A DNA stretch of 64,000 bases, from assembly GCF_963678635.1 (NCBI RefSeq), contig NC_087066.1, positions 37,705,755 to 37,769,754 on the forward strand, in the 5' to 3' direction. This DNA comes from Symsagittifera roscoffensis. Lineage: Eukaryota > Xenacoelomorpha > Acoela > Convolutidae. The notes beneath the pieces are model-generated. The model saw nothing but the letters and a program-made list of their open reading frames with translations, ran no database searches and was not told where the DNA came from. This document shows, in pieces, positions 9,403 to 20,405 of the stretch (its first letter is position 1; the number at the start of each line of letters is the position of its first letter). The position numbers were made by a program, and so were the translations under genes.

Positions 9403-12353
9403 AAGGGAAGTTATCTTGCAAGATTTTGCAAGATTCATGCAAAAGAGGGTTATCTTACAAGATCTTGCAAGATGGAGGTTATCTAGTAAGATCTTGGAAG
9501 AATGATGCTATGCCAACGCAAAAGTTATGTCTAAAAACAAAAAAATAACATAAGCTAGGTGTACGATCAAAACAAATTGATTATAGAGCGAGAACGCAAA
9601 ACGTTTTCGATTTGATCTGAGAAAAAGTTATATATTTTTTTCAAATATTTTTTTGAATCGTTAAAAATTGTGTAGAGTGTGGTCTCGATGAATCACATGT
9701 TTTCCGGTTAGCAGTGATTCAAACTTTCCCAATTTGAAAAAAAAACTTAAAACAATTTTGATATTTGTTTTCTTTTTCCAATCGAAACAAAAAATTAATC
9801 ATTTTCTTTTTAAATTTTTCTGATCCTAAATTTTTGTCAATTTAATAGTATTTTAATTGAAAATATATATTTTATTTTCCTAAGACATTATGAGACCAAA
9901 CTGTGTATTTTGTGAATTGTAAGCGGATTCCGCAACAAGGACGCTCCCTTTGTTCTTCTTTTGTTCTTTCATTCTCTTTGATCGTTTCGACAAAATTTTA
10001 ATATGTTTTGAAGACTTGTCTTTGGAATCCTGGAACATACAGACACAAAACTGTGCGCCTAACTACTACACAGTTTAGTCTCGTGAGGGAACAAAAATGC
10101 AATTCATGGGGGTTGATTCTTCTGGCGAGGGGTGGCGGCGGTAGTAAAGGACAAAGGGATCATTGTTAAGGGTAAAAAGGTGTCAAAAGGGCAAATGCTG
10201 AGAGGGAGAGATTGGAATTGCTTAGAGTTTGAAAAATTTTGAATTCAGAAATTGAGTAGGCTGTGCTCTTGTTCTGCAAAATTTCTGTAATAATCATTTA
10301 TTAAAAGCAAAGCAAAAATAAAGTGTAGATATCTTTTCTCATTGATTTTTAATTGAATCATAAAAAGTTTGAAATTTGATTAAACAGTGGGTTATAGTCA
10401 ATCTAATCCAAATTCAGTTGTTGGGTTTCGAGGCTCCGTTTTCTTTAAGGAAAAGCAATTTCCTTGTTTTTTGCGGTAATAAAATTTTTTTGTTGAATCA
10501 CAAGTGTACATTGTCTAATCCACACTCAAAAATTTGATTTTTTTGTGAGTTTTATGCTTTAGAAAAACTTACAAAGAAGTTCTAAGATTCCTTTATATTC
10601 AGATAGTTGATTAAAAAAACCATCAATAAAAAGTTTTGCGAATCAATGAAAAATACTGATGCTGAATTTTTCACTCATTCGAAGTAAATGGATTGGCACT
10701 TCGGCAACAGCTCATCAATGTTTCCAAAACCATAAGAAAGTTCCCGTTCTTTACATAGTGTAAGTTTTGGAGTCAAATCATTCATGAGTCGTCGGAATTA
10801 CTGACACATTTGTCCATTTATCCACCAAGATTTCTTAAATCGTGTATTGAAAAAATAAACAATATTTTTCTCTATTTTTTGAGAGAAAAATATGTTGAAG
10901 CTATTGACAAAATAATTTTTTCTATTTTCTTTTTTAAATTTTTTCCCCAGAAATTATTGACCAAAGGCACACTCAAAACATATTAAAACTGATATTTGTT
11001 TGAAGAATCTGATAGAGTCTCATGCATCCCAGTTATTCTCAATTAGAAAAAAAAATTCTTTAAACCCGTTTTCAAAAAATAATTCAATTGTTTTTTTGAA
11101 CTTTTCGAATTTTTTTTTCGAAAATACCTTTTTTTCCACATATTGACTGCGCCACACTAAAAACTTGCTGTGTTTGTTTATTTTACGAGCAACTTTCAGC
11201 TTTTCATGGATTCTTGTTCGCCGGTCTACCAAATGTTTTGAAAACGAGTTGTGAATAAAAATTAACTTTCTCTTTTTTTTTGAAAATTGTTCAGAAAAAA
11301 TTTTTGACTAATTCCATTCTCAAAACTAAGTTAAACTGTTTATGGCTTAAAATAATTCAGACCATTTTTTGTTTTCTTATTTTTCGCATTCCACCAAAGT
11401 TACTGTGAATGATTAAAAAACGAGAAGATTACCATACATTTTCTTTTGTCTCTGAAAAGTACTTTAAAATGTTTTCATGTTTTTCATGTTTAGAACGAGA
11501 CAATTGTAGTCATCAGCACCCATTAACATCGAGGAGCCTACCTCATCAATCATCAAGATGATTTTTGCGGCTCATTGTTGGCTCTTGATTGGGGACTTAG
11601 GTGTTTTTGATTTTTGAGTTTTTCAAAACTTGAGTTTCTACAAAAAAGTCAGTTCTCTTAAAAGCATTCTAAAGATATCAAAACGAGAGCCGTCACTATC
11701 ATCTTCACTTCGATCACTGAAGAAGTTGGAAGCTCACACTTTGAATTTTTATGTTTACTTGCGTTCATTACTCTTTTGCAATCTTCGATAGACTATGTTC
11801 TAGGAATGTGAAGCTGTCATCACAAACTACTTCTTCTCTACTGTGTCTAATAAGAACTTTATGGAGAATGCATGTATTTTTAAATCGAGATATTCTGTCA
11901 TGTCCATCAGCTGGTATCGATTGACGTAAATATGTGAAAAAAACTGAGTTAAAAAAACTAGGTTTCATCTTGTGCTTTTAATCTTGTGATTTATTTCTTT
12001 AAGTTTGTGTTCTCATTCTATTTAAATTGTGTTTTTTTTGATTTTGGAGAGATTTTGTTATAAGTTGTCAATCAAAACTTGAAGATTACAAAGAAAGTTA
12101 AAAAAATGAAGTTTTCTTGCGGGCTGTGTGTATGTATGCGTAGCTAAGATTGCTTCCTTCTTCCACTAGCGCTACTTGGTTGTGTCCGCGTGTAAAGCTG
12201 CTTTTGCCCAAAAAATAATATCATGTAAGATCTCGCAAAAAAGGTCATTTTAAAAGGAGATTATCTTGCAAGATCTTGCAACACTCTTGCATCCTCTTCA
12301 AAAGAATCTTGCAAGATTCTTGCAAGATTTCGCAAGATAACCTTCCTTGATCA
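9403..12353. mobile_element. ~2.95-kb element with long TIRs of TCTTGCAAGA iterons
   Basis: The left end (GATCAAGGGAAGTTATCTTGCAAG...) and the reverse complement of the right end (TTGATCAAGGAAGGTTATCTTGC...) match over roughly 110-130 bp. Both arms are built from tandem TCTTGCAAGA-like palindromes (9405-9515; 12225-12353). The interior is AT-rich with minus-strand coding remnants. The sequence outside each end belongs to the two halves of one dispersed repeat, which supports a discrete insertion. Target-site duplication is not clear. Probably an old DNA transposon of unassigned superfamily. Confidence 0.55.
10680..11968 (-). pseudogene. Coding remnants inside the TIR element (possible transposase)
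   Basis: Four separate minus-strand stretches look like protein rather than noise. They are a 66-codon frame at 11968-11768 (with GHDRISRFKNTCIL), a frame near 11570-11480 reading KIILMIDEVGSSM, a frame at 11232-11020 (RRTRIHEKLKVARKI), and one near 10800-10680 (LTLCKERELSYGFG). They lie in one direction and could be exons or frameshifted parts of one gene. The LMIDEV phrase recalls the acidic motif of P-element/THAP-type transposases, but I cannot confirm that family. Stops and frame changes suggest it is dead. Confidence 0.35.
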
Positions 12354-12361
12354 ATTTTACC

Positions 12362-12640
12362 ATATTTTCAGCGGTGCAGGCAAGTTTTTGAAAAAAAAAC
12401 AGGCCGAAAAAAAGGCGTTTTTGGGCACTTTTTGGAAATTTTCACTTGAGAACGGCGGTTTTTCGGCGGGCTCTCCTCCTTTAAAACTTGAACAAATTGG
12501 CACATAAGGCCGCTTTAAAAAATGTTTGGAGTCATACAGCCAACAATTGATATCTCAAAGCGGTACAAAGGGGGAACCTTTTGATTCGGCAGAGGAACGA
12601 ATCCATGAAAGAAAATCGTACCTCCTCCCCCTTAAGTCTA
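12362..12640 (+). repeat. Right half of a split dispersed repeat
   Basis: Contains CGGTACAAAGGGGGAACC and then a run matching the second half of the repeat at 6411-6700 (ggcag-gaatcc-aaaatcgtacctcc). It completes the copy begun at 9248. Confidence 0.45.
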
Positions 12641-12644
12641 TTAC

Positions 12645-12807
12645 CTCATGGCGTTTAACCAAGCTTCGGGTTCATGTATTTTTAATGATTTTTTGAAGCA
12701 AGCGCCATTATCAGGTGTCCGGTTAATAAGACGACCGCTTTTATGACGACAACCGCACTTGTTGGGCCTATAAAATGACCCTACACGGAATTCTCCACTT
12801 TGTATTT
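12645..12807 (-). CDS. Isolated 163-bp exon, basic Cys-containing protein
   Basis: On the minus strand an AAATTTTTTAG acceptor precedes 12807 and an ATGAG/GTAATA donor follows 12645. The frame between them is open and well balanced in composition. It encodes a basic segment with YRPNKCGCRHKSGR, DNGACFKK and HEPEAWLNAM. It may belong to a host gene or to a captured fragment; no partner exon was found in the adjacent element-filled DNA. The family is not recognised. Confidence 0.4.
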
Positions 12808-13159
12808 CTAAAAAATTTAAACCGATTAAATTCGAACTGCTCACTCACTTTACATGCAAAAACGTTTTATTTGTCAGCTTAATGTTTTGTCGTCTTTTTT
12901 TTTCCTTGCAACAATCATCTAACATAAACCATTATCAAAATTCGAATTGGGTGGAATCAAAAACTAAGACCAACAATTGGGCGGAATCCCTAAATAGCAA
13001 AGGACCGAATTGGCGAAAATCAAAATCAGTCAATCAGATTTCAGTTTTCAAAATCTGGAAAGAAAGCGAAAAAGTCTCGAAAAAATTAAAAACTTCGGAG
13101 GACTCAATTTTAATTTTTACCGAATATAAAAACGGCAAAAATGTGGAAAAAATTCAAAA

Positions 13160-13970
13160 GGACCTTGATTGTCGGCGAGTTGTCCAAAATTAATATTTCA
13201 AAGGCTTCGTTATAAAAAGAAAATATCTGAACATCGGATATATTACAGATGTGTCGATTCTGATTGCAAAACCAAATTAATTACCAACATTTCCAAATAT
13301 AATATTTTTTTTTGCGAATATCATTCTCACGAACCCGATCATCAATTTCTGGCCAAAAAATCGTGAATTACTTTTTGAAATACTTCGAAAACACCCAACA
13401 GAAAACTTGAAAAATGTTTATGGAAAAACTATTGCAATTTTGCCCAACCCCGAATATCAGATATTGAAAAATGGTTTATCTCGCGAGAGAAAAATGTCTG
13501 CCTCCAGAACCACAAAAAATTTTGGACGTTACAGTTGATGGACCATGGGTTTTATCTCAGCGATTAAAATCATTTTAGCTGGATCTTAACACCAACGTGG
13601 GTGTAGAATTTTTTGCAACAAAAAGCTGTAGAAAAATTGCTGAAAACGAATACAGTTATTGGCGATGGATTTTTTAAGGTTGCACCACGACCATATAACC
13701 AAATTTGTACATCTTTTGCGGTTTTGGAGAACTAAAACTTCCTGTTTGTTGGTGTTTCTCTAAGGAAAACAGCAAATCCAGTACGAGTTCATTTTACTCA
13801 ACAACAAGAAATTTTTTGAAAATTTTGATATTTTTCAAATCCTGATGCAATAATTTCGGACTTCGAGATAGGATTTATTGCCAAATTAATTTCTATACAG
13901 ATGCCATTTTTGTTACAACAACCCCTTTATTGCCAATTTCAAGCCCTAGGGTGGTCCTACAATATAATAC
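13160..13970 (+). pseudogene. Mutator-like transposase with FLYWCH zinc finger, pseudogene
   Basis: A FLYWCH-type finger is readable at about 13195-13340: YKKK, then YYRCVDSDCK, then CEYHSHEPDH, which gives the Cys-x4-Cys and His-x-His spacing of the family. Downstream, in shifting frames, come ILRKHPTENL (about 13385), GDGFFKVAPRPYNQI (about 13660), a PVCWC-like stretch and DAIISDFEIG (about 13850). The last three correspond to the DGTF..P, core and DFE blocks of MULE transposases. Several frameshifts and stops interrupt it. The family assignment rests on these motifs and their order. Confidence 0.65.
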
Positions 13971-14825
13971 CAGCCATTTTAACATCGTACTTTTTAATAA
14001 TTATTCATTTGACTACTTAACAAAGTGAATCCACGACAACCTAACTCCTATATTATAACCTAACACTAAATTTGATGCTGTCTGAACTCCTTACCTTGAA
14101 TACTAACACACAAAATATAATCCTGCTTAAGATTTTGTGCAGCTTCTTTTGAAAAGACGTTTCCTTGCAGACTCCCAAAAAACGTAACTAAACTCAAGAA
14201 ATTGACTCGCGCACTAGCTACTCAATCCCAGGACATTCTCCTTTTTTTGGGACACTAGATTGAGACTAGGGACTGTCAAACCCTTAAAATTTGCGTTTTT
14301 ATGCCAACCATTCAAAAAAATGCTGATTGAGGCAAACGTGTTATGAGTTTCAGTTCGAGAAAGATTCTAAAACAATCCGTGTTATTGGATAGGCCAATTC
14401 TATTTAAAACTCACACAAATTAATTAGCCCAAAAACGTCTCGCTTTTAAGGGCCAAATTTTTTTCCATGCGTTGATCTTTGAGGTTTACCGAAATCCCCT
14501 TTGAAGAAGGTTTTCTTTTCGTTTTGAGTTAAAACAGTGTTAAGCTATCGAAAAAGGTTTAAAACCTAGCGGTTTTAAATTGCCAAGGCAACAAATTTTC
14601 TGCAAAAGTTGGCAATTCTACTGGAACCGCAAAATTGCCCGTTTCACGGCATCATTGGGACGATTAGATAATTCCTAAAAATTCAAAAAAAGGCAGTTAA
14701 TTTTTTCCAGGATTGGGTCAGTCAAAAAACCAACAGCACAAAGCGCAGAAAATTAAATGGCAAAACTGAACGCAAAAATACGAAGATTAAGAAATTGTTA
14801 TAGAATTGGTGTAATAACTCTGGAT
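13971..14825. other. Non-coding body of MULE copy 1
   Basis: Collinear with 18061-19027 in copy 2. No open frame is conserved between the copies. It probably holds the 3' part of the element. Confidence 0.5.
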
Positions 14826-14906
14826 CAAGTACCAAAAAATTGCAAATTTCGGGAAACAATGGTAATATAGTTTAGATTTCAGTAACTTGTAATTTTTTGG
14901 TACTTG
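14826..14906. other. 20-bp-arm hairpin, conserved in both MULE copies
   Basis: CAAGTACCAAAAAATTGCAA (14826-14845) faces TTGTAATTTTTTGGTACTTG (14887-14906) with a 41-bp loop and one mismatch. The same structure is at 19028-19108. It ends 10 bp beyond the stop of the minus-strand ORF at 15237-14917. It might be an RNA 3'-end structure or an internal inverted repeat of the element. Confidence 0.6.
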
Positions 14907-14916
14907 TTTTAAAATA

Positions 14917-15237
14917 CTACTCAATTTCATTTGATTCCTTTATTAATCCAACTTCATTTATAAATTGACTTGCGACTGTTTTTGTTGCAAATATAAAATT
15001 GTTATCTTTTATCACGGAAGAACGGTAGAGAAATAAGTGATTTCTGATTGTTTGGAAATTTTTGCTCATTCGGTCCTTGGCCGATTGTAGTAGTCGCCCA
15101 CAAACTGCTCTTCGAATAGCACAAAAACGTTTAAAAAATTGTCCTTCTAATTTTTTCCAAAATTTTTTATTTTTTGCAAATGATTTTCCGGTTGACTGAT
15201 TCACTACTTTTCTGATTCTTTGCCAGTAAGTCACCAA
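14917..15237 (-). CDS. 106-codon basic ORF on the strand opposite the MULE transposase
   Basis: An open frame of about 106 codons, rich in Lys and Arg (KSFAKNKKFWKKLEGQFF; RAVCGRLLQSAKDRMS), ends at TAG 14919-14917. The first codon would be GTG, so it is more likely an exon or fragment than a complete gene. The paralogous frame in copy 2 (19404-19204) is frameshifted. It may be a second gene of the element, convergent with the transposase, or a chance frame. No family recognised. Confidence 0.3.
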   Translation of the reverse strand: MVTYWQRIRKVVNQSTGKSFAKNKKFWKKLEGQFFKRFCAIRRAVCGRLLQSAKDRMSKNFQTIRNHLFLYRSSVIKDNNFIFATKTVASQFINEVGLIKESNEIE

Positions 15238-15520
15238 GCTAATTCCAATCCTTCAAACCAAAGAGAGCAAAAAAGAATCATAACGTAGAGAATAACCATT
15301 TTTCATAATCCTTGTTTATAGGTAATTGTGCGTCGGAACAGAAATGACCCGCCATACTTAGAAATAAATCCACAGTTAAGCATTTGAGAATGTTATACCT
15401 AGCAACGAATGCCCCCTTTAGCGAAAAAGGATATAGCTAAAGAGATCCAAACTTCTTTTCCAAAAAAAATTCCAGCATTTCGAATTAACCGTTCCTTGAT
15501 TTACAACTAAATTAAAATTT

Positions 15521-15772
15521 TCATATTCCGTCTAGGTTTTCTAACTTTTGCGCAAAGTTTGATAGGTAAATTGATTTTGACATGCACAATTTTTGCCCCG
15601 CTTCGACAATTAACCCTGGCTGAGGGCCTTTTTTGCGAATATAGTCGAGCCGCAGATTCTTTTGTAACCTTTTTGCTGTAGCCGTGAGTGAAAATAATGA
15701 ACGCAACACGTTGCCCTTGTTAAGCTCCAGGATTTGGAAAGAAAGCGTGAACATATGACAGAAAGTAAACAC
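15521..15772 (-). CDS. 83-codon ORF in the first 683-bp unit
   Basis: The minus-strand frame reads FQILELNKGNVLRSLFSL, then KRLQKNLRLDYIRKKGPQPG, and ends at a TGA. The matching frames in units two and three carry a stop (PG* in place of PGLIVEAG), so it is not under selection as an array gene. It could be a fossil exon of the element upstream of the 106-codon ORF. No family recognised. Confidence 0.25.
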   Translation of the reverse strand: MFTFCHMFTLSFQILELNKGNVLRSLFSLTATAKRLQKNLRLDYIRKKGPQPGLIVEAGQKLCMSKSIYLSNFAQKLENLDGI

Positions 15773-15916
15773 TTCCAGGGACTGAGTTTGGAAATAAGCG
15801 AATATAAGAACGGCAGAAATGTGGAAAAGTTTTAAGAAGTTCTTGATTGCCGGCGAGTTCTATTAAAATTATTGTTTCAAGGGCTTCATTATAAAAAGAA
15901 AGTATCTAAACACAGG

Positions 15917-16020
15917 ATATAAGTCCACGAGAACGTCGGAACAGTCGTTTTAAGTCGTTTTATGTCCACGAGAACGTCGGAACAGTCGTTTTAAGTCGTT
16001 TTAAGTCCACGAGAACCTCG
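15917..16020. repeat. 41-42-bp minisatellite
   Basis: GTCCACGAGAACGTCGGAAC plus CAGTCGTTTTAAGTCGTTTTA is repeated about two and a half times at the junction between 683-bp units. The same arrangement recurs at about 16605-16705, and a single degenerate unit lies near 19635. Confidence 0.65.
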
Positions 16021-17237
16021 GAACAGGAATGACCCGCCATATTTAGAAATAAATCAACATTTAAGCATTTGAGAAAGTTATACCTAGCAACGAATGCCCC
16101 CTTTAGTGAAAAAGGATATAGCTAAAGAGATCCAAACTTCTTTTCAAAAACATTCCAGCCTTTCGAATTAACTGTTCCTTGATTTACAACCAAATTAAAA
16201 TTTTCATTTTCCGTCTAAGTTTTCTAATTTTTGCGCAAAGTTGGATAGGTAAATTGATTTTGACATGCACAATTTTTGCCCCGCTTTGACAATTTACCCT
16301 GGCTGAGGGCCTTTTTTGCGAATATAGTCGAGCCGCAGATTCTTTTGTAACCTTTTTGCTGTAGCCGTGAGTGAAAATAATGAACGCAACACGTTGCCCT
16401 TGTTAAGCTCCAGGATTTGGAAAAAAAGCGTGAACATATGACAGAGAGTAAACACTTCCAGGGACTGAGTTTGGAAATAAGCGAATATAAGAACGGCAGA
16501 AATGTGGAAAAGTTTTAAGAAGTTCTTGATTGCCGGCGAGTTCTATTAAAATTATTGTTTCAAGGGCTTCATTATAAAAAGAAAGTATCTAAACACAGGA
16601 TATAAGTCCACGAGAACGTCGGAACAGTCGTTTTAAGTCGTTTTATGTCCACGAGAACGTCGGAACAGTCGTTTTAAGTCGTTTTAAGTCCACGAGAACC
16701 TCGGAACAGGAATGACCCGCCATATTTAGAAATAAATCAACATTTAAGCATTTGAGAAAGTTATACCTAGCAACGAATGCCCCCTTTAGTGAAAAAGGAT
16801 ATAGCTAAAGAGATCCAAACTTCTTTTCAAAAACATTCCAGCCTTTCGAATTAACTGTTCCTTGATTTACAACCAAATTAAAATTTTCATATTCCGTCTA
16901 AGTTTTCTAATTTTTGCGCAAAGTTGGATAGGTAAATTGATTTTGACATGCACAATTTTTGCCCCGCTTTGACAATTTACCCTGGATGAGGGCCTTTTTT
17001 GCAAATATAGTGGAGCCGCAGATTCTTTTGTAACCTTTTTGCTGTACCCGTGAGTGAAAATATTGAACGCAACACGTTGCTCTTGTTAATCTTCAGGATT
17101 TGGAAAGAAAGCGTGAAAATCTGACAGAAAGTAAACACTTCCAAGGACTGAGTTTGAAACTAAGCCTAATATAAGAACGGCAGAAATGTGGAAAAATTTT
17201 AAGAAGTTCTTGATTGCCGGCGAGTTCTATTAAAAAT

Positions 17238-18060
17238 ATTGCTTCAAGGGCTTCATTATAAAAAGAAAGTATCTAAACACAGGATATATTACAGATGTGT
17301 CGATTCTGATTGCAAAACCAAATAAATACAATCATTTCCAAATTTAATTATTGTTTTTTTGCAAATATCATTCCCAATAACCCGATCATCATTTTTTTTG
17401 CCGAAAAAAAATTTGTGAATTAAGTTTCGAAACACTTCCAAAACACGCAACAGTAAGCTTGAAAGAGGTTTACAAAAAAAACAATCACAGAAATGAAAAT
17501 TAGCAATTTTGCCCACCCCGAATATCAGAAATTCAAAAGCGGGAGAAAAAAAAGTTCGCCTCTAGAGCCACAAAAAATTTTGGACGTTACAAATGATTGA
17601 CCATGGGTTTTATCTCAGCGAAACAAAACTTTTTTTTTGCTGAATCTCAACACTAACGTGAGCGTAGCAACTTTTGAAACAAAAAAAGCTGTAGAAAAAT
17701 TGCCGAAAATCGATACAGTTTTTTACTATGGAACACTTAACCAAATTAAAACAATTTTTGCGGTTTTTGGACAACTAGAAATTCCTGTTTGTTGTCGTTT
17801 CTTAAAGCAAAGCAGCAAAGCCAATACGAATTGATTTTAAGCAACAACAAAAAGAAAAAAATTCGAAAACTTTTGAGATTTTTTAAATCCTGATGCAATA
17901 ATTTCGGACTTCGATTGGGATAAATTGCGTCGATGCAACAAGTATTGCCATATAAAATTCTCTACAGATGCTATTTTTGGTACATCAATCCCTTTTTCGC
18001 CAACCTCAAGCCTTAGGGTTGACACGGTGTCATACAATTTAATACCATATAGTTTAACAT
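17238..18060 (+). pseudogene. Mutator-like transposase with FLYWCH finger, pseudogene copy 2
   Basis: The finger is recognisable at 17250-17395 (YYRCVDSDC) but contains a stop after the Cys pair. Further on, LNTNVSVATFETKKAVEKLP (about 17640) and NPDAIISDFDWD (about 17888) mark the transposase core. The DFE-like block reads DFD here. Frameshifts separate all blocks. Confidence 0.6.
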
Positions 18061-19203
18061 CGTACTTATTAAAACCTAATCATTTCAGTACTAAACAATG
18101 TGAGTCCACGATAACTTAACTCCTTTTTTGTAAGTTAACACTAAATTTGATGCTAAATGAACTCCTTATCTTAAATACTAACACATCGAATGGAATCCTG
18201 CTTGAGTCTTTGTGCAGTTTTCTTGAAAAGACGTTTCCTCGTATACTAGTGACTCATTCCTTATTTTGGGATACTAGGTTGAGACTAGGGGCTGGCAAAC
18301 CCTTCAGTTTTGCGATTATATTCCAACCATTCAAAAAATGCTGAACGAGGCAAACGTGTCATAAGTTTCAGTTCGAGAAAGGTTCTAAAACAGTCCATGC
18401 TATTGGATAGGTCCATTCTATGTAGTACTCAGACAAATTGTGGACCGCAAAAATGTTGGGCTTTAAATAGCCAATTTTTTCTTGCGTTGATCTTTGATGT
18501 TTACCGAAGTCCCCTTTGAAGTAAGCTCTCTTTTCGTTTTGGATTAAAACGGTGTTGAGCTATAGAATTTTTATAAAACGTAGTGGTTTTAAATTGATAA
18601 GGCAACAAAAAGTAGAGACTGAAATTGTATGGTGTTAACTTGTTTAAAGATAAAAAGGTGGGAACCAGTTGGGTAGACACAAACTTACAGAAAAGATCAA
18701 AAACTTCAAAATATTTCACGGAAATTTTCTGCCAACGATCGTTTCAGACAGGAATGTGAAATGAACGTAGCAGGCTCTACAATTTACGAACTACAAATAT
18801 CAGCAAAAGTTGGCATTTCTGTTGGAACCGCAAAATTGCCCGTTTCACGCCATCATCGGGACGATTACATAATTCCTAAAAATTCAAAAAAAAGGCAGTT
18901 AATTTTTTCCAGGATTGGATCAGTCAAAAAACCAACAGCACAAAGCGCAGAAAATTAAATGGCAAAACTGAACGCAAAAATGCGAAGATTAAGAAATTGT
19001 TATAGAATTGGTGTAATAACTCTGGATCAAGTACCAAAAAATTGCAAATTTCGGGAAACAATGGTAATATTGTTTAGATTTCAGTAACTTGTAATTTTTT
19101 GGTACTTGTTTTAATATACTACTCAATTTCATTTGATTCCTTCAGTAATCCAACTTCATTTATAAATTGACTTGCGACTGTTTTTGTTGCAAATATAAAA
19201 TTG
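18061..19203. other. Non-coding body of MULE copy 2
   Basis: Matches 13971-14916 and carries an extra ~190 bp (18610-18798) lost from copy 1. The second copy of the 20-bp-arm hairpin lies at 19028-19108. Short open frames here are not conserved. Confidence 0.5.
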
Positions 19204-19404
19204 TTATCTTTTATCGCGGAAGAACGGTAGAGAAATAAGTGATTTCTGATTGTTTGGAAGTTTTTGCTCATTCGGTCCTTGGCCCACTGTAGTAGTCCCC
19301 CACCAACTGCTCTTCGAATAGCACGAAAACGTTTGAAAAATTGTCCTTCTATTATTTAAAAAGTTTATATATTTTGCGAATGATTGGCTGGTTGACTGAT
19401 TCAC
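19204..19404 (-). pseudogene. Frameshifted paralogue of the 106-codon ORF
   Basis: The nucleotide sequence aligns with 14917-15237 but indels break the frame. The open 66-codon reading is mostly out of frame relative to the intact paralogue. Confidence 0.4.
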
Positions 19405-19644
19405 TTATTTCCTGATTCGTTGCCAGTAAATTCACCAAGCTACTCCCCTCTTTCAAATCAAAAGCGAACAAAAAAGTAACATAACCCTAGAAAACAATTA
19501 TTTTTTTAAAATCATTGTTCATTAGTATTTGTGGATAAATAAATGTGAGTTGAAAAATAGACCCTACTTTCACAGAATCCTACTAATTTTGTCAATCCTA
19601 CAATTGAATCCTACAATTGAACACGAGATGAGAGTTTTAAGTCC

Positions 19645-19985
19645 ACTAGAACGTCGGAATAAAAATTACCCGCCATAAAGAAATAAATCAACAGTTAAGC
19701 ATATGAGAGTGTTATACCTAGCAACGAATCGCCCCCTCCCTTTGCGAAAGGTGATATCGCTAAAGAGATCCAAGTTTCACAAGGGCTCCAGCATATCGAA
19801 TTAACCGTTCATTGCTTACAACCCAAATAACTTTTTCGTATTTTTTCTACTTTTCCTAATTTTGAAGGGTAATTTGATGTTGCCGTGTACAATTTTTGCC
19901 CTGCTTTGACAATTTACCCTGACTGAGGGTTTTTTTTTGCAAATCTGGTCCAACCGGAGATTCTTTTGTTTCATTTTTGCTGTAG
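19645..19985 (+). repeat. MULE unit leader interrupted by the LTR element
   Basis: Contains the TACCCGCCAT...GTTATACCTAGCAACGAAT leader of the 683-bp unit and stops at TTTTTGCTGTAG. The unit resumes after the 3' LTR at 55462 with GTAGCCGTGAATGAAAAT, then diverges after about 55510. Confidence 0.7.
19982..19985. other. Target-site duplication GTAG (left)
   Basis: GTAG flanks the 5' LTR and recurs at 55462-55465 just outside the 3' LTR. Uninterrupted MULE units at 15676, 16361 and 17040 read GCTGTAGCC or GCTGTACCC, which shows the pre-insertion sequence. A 4-bp duplication fits Ty3/gypsy integrases. Confidence 0.8.
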
Positions 19986-20391
19986 TGGAACCAGATATAA
20001 ACTATATTTATTGGTAATAAATTGGATATTTTATCTCTATAAAATATTTAATATTAACCAATCACGATCCAACTAACTAACAACCCACTTATTTGTTAGT
20101 GCTGAGATTACTTGTAATTTCAGCACCAGAGAGATTTGAATTTAACTTAGAAACTAGTTGCCTCTCCAAGAGACCTTTAGCAATTGCAATAAGCCAGTAT
20201 ACTCTAGATCTACTGAGCCTAGCAGAGACTAGTTAAACACCCTGAGACTAGTAGATATAAGAGTAAGATTATGATCGGTATTAGACAAAGAAGTTGCACA
20301 AATCTATCCGGCCGAAAGTAAGATAGCGTGACGAGCAGACGGTGTACCCTATCCGAAATTACTCTATGAGTTACACCTAGAACATATCGCA
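19986..20391 (+). repeat. 5' LTR
   Basis: Starts TGGAACCAGATATAAAC and ends catatcgCA. It aligns end to end with 55053-55461 and with the reverse complement of 56275-56684. It contains a TATAAAATA box and an AACCAATCACG motif. Confidence 0.85.
20038..20046 (+). promoter_or_regulatory. Candidate LTR TATA box
   Basis: TATAAAATA lies 52 bp into the LTR, with a CCAAT motif about 15 bp downstream. The same sequence is in the 3' LTR (55108-55116) but is altered in the minus-strand LTR. Confidence 0.35.
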
Positions 20392-20393
20392 TC

Positions 20394-20405
20394 TGGTGAG
20401 ACCAT
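20394..20405 (+). other. Candidate primer-binding site
   Basis: TGGTGAGACC begins two bases after the LTR end. The TGG start is complementary to a tRNA CCA 3' end. I cannot name the tRNA from memory. Confidence 0.35.

Larger units (their letters stand above)
13040..15310 (+). mobile_element. MULE/FLYWCH element, copy 1 (dead)
   Basis: Collinear with 17097-19560 over nearly its whole length: FLYWCH finger, transposase relic, a non-coding tail, a 20-bp hairpin and a minus-strand ORF. About 190 bp present in copy 2 (18610-18798) are missing here near 14600. Point differences and indels are frequent, so the two copies are old relative to each other. Confidence 0.65.
15345..17235. repeat. Tandem array of ~683-bp partial MULE units
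   Basis: Units begin at TGACCCGCC at 15345, 16030 and 16713. Units one and two run from a leader through the start of the FLYWCH region and stop abruptly at acaggatat, followed by a short minisatellite. The third runs on into the full copy 2. Units two and three are almost identical, whereas unit one differs more, so the array grew recently by unequal exchange or replication slippage. A fourth unit start lies at 19645. Confidence 0.75.
17097..19560 (+). mobile_element. MULE/FLYWCH element, copy 2 (dead)
   Basis: Second full-length relic, collinear with 13040-15310. It is preceded by the 683-bp partial units and followed by another unit start at 19645. That last unit is the one hit by the LTR retrotransposon. 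Confidence 0.65.

Noticed and set aside
11500-11600. Firm P-element transposase assignment from the LMIDEV phrase
   Set aside because: A single short motif in a broken frame is too little; kept only as a possibility.
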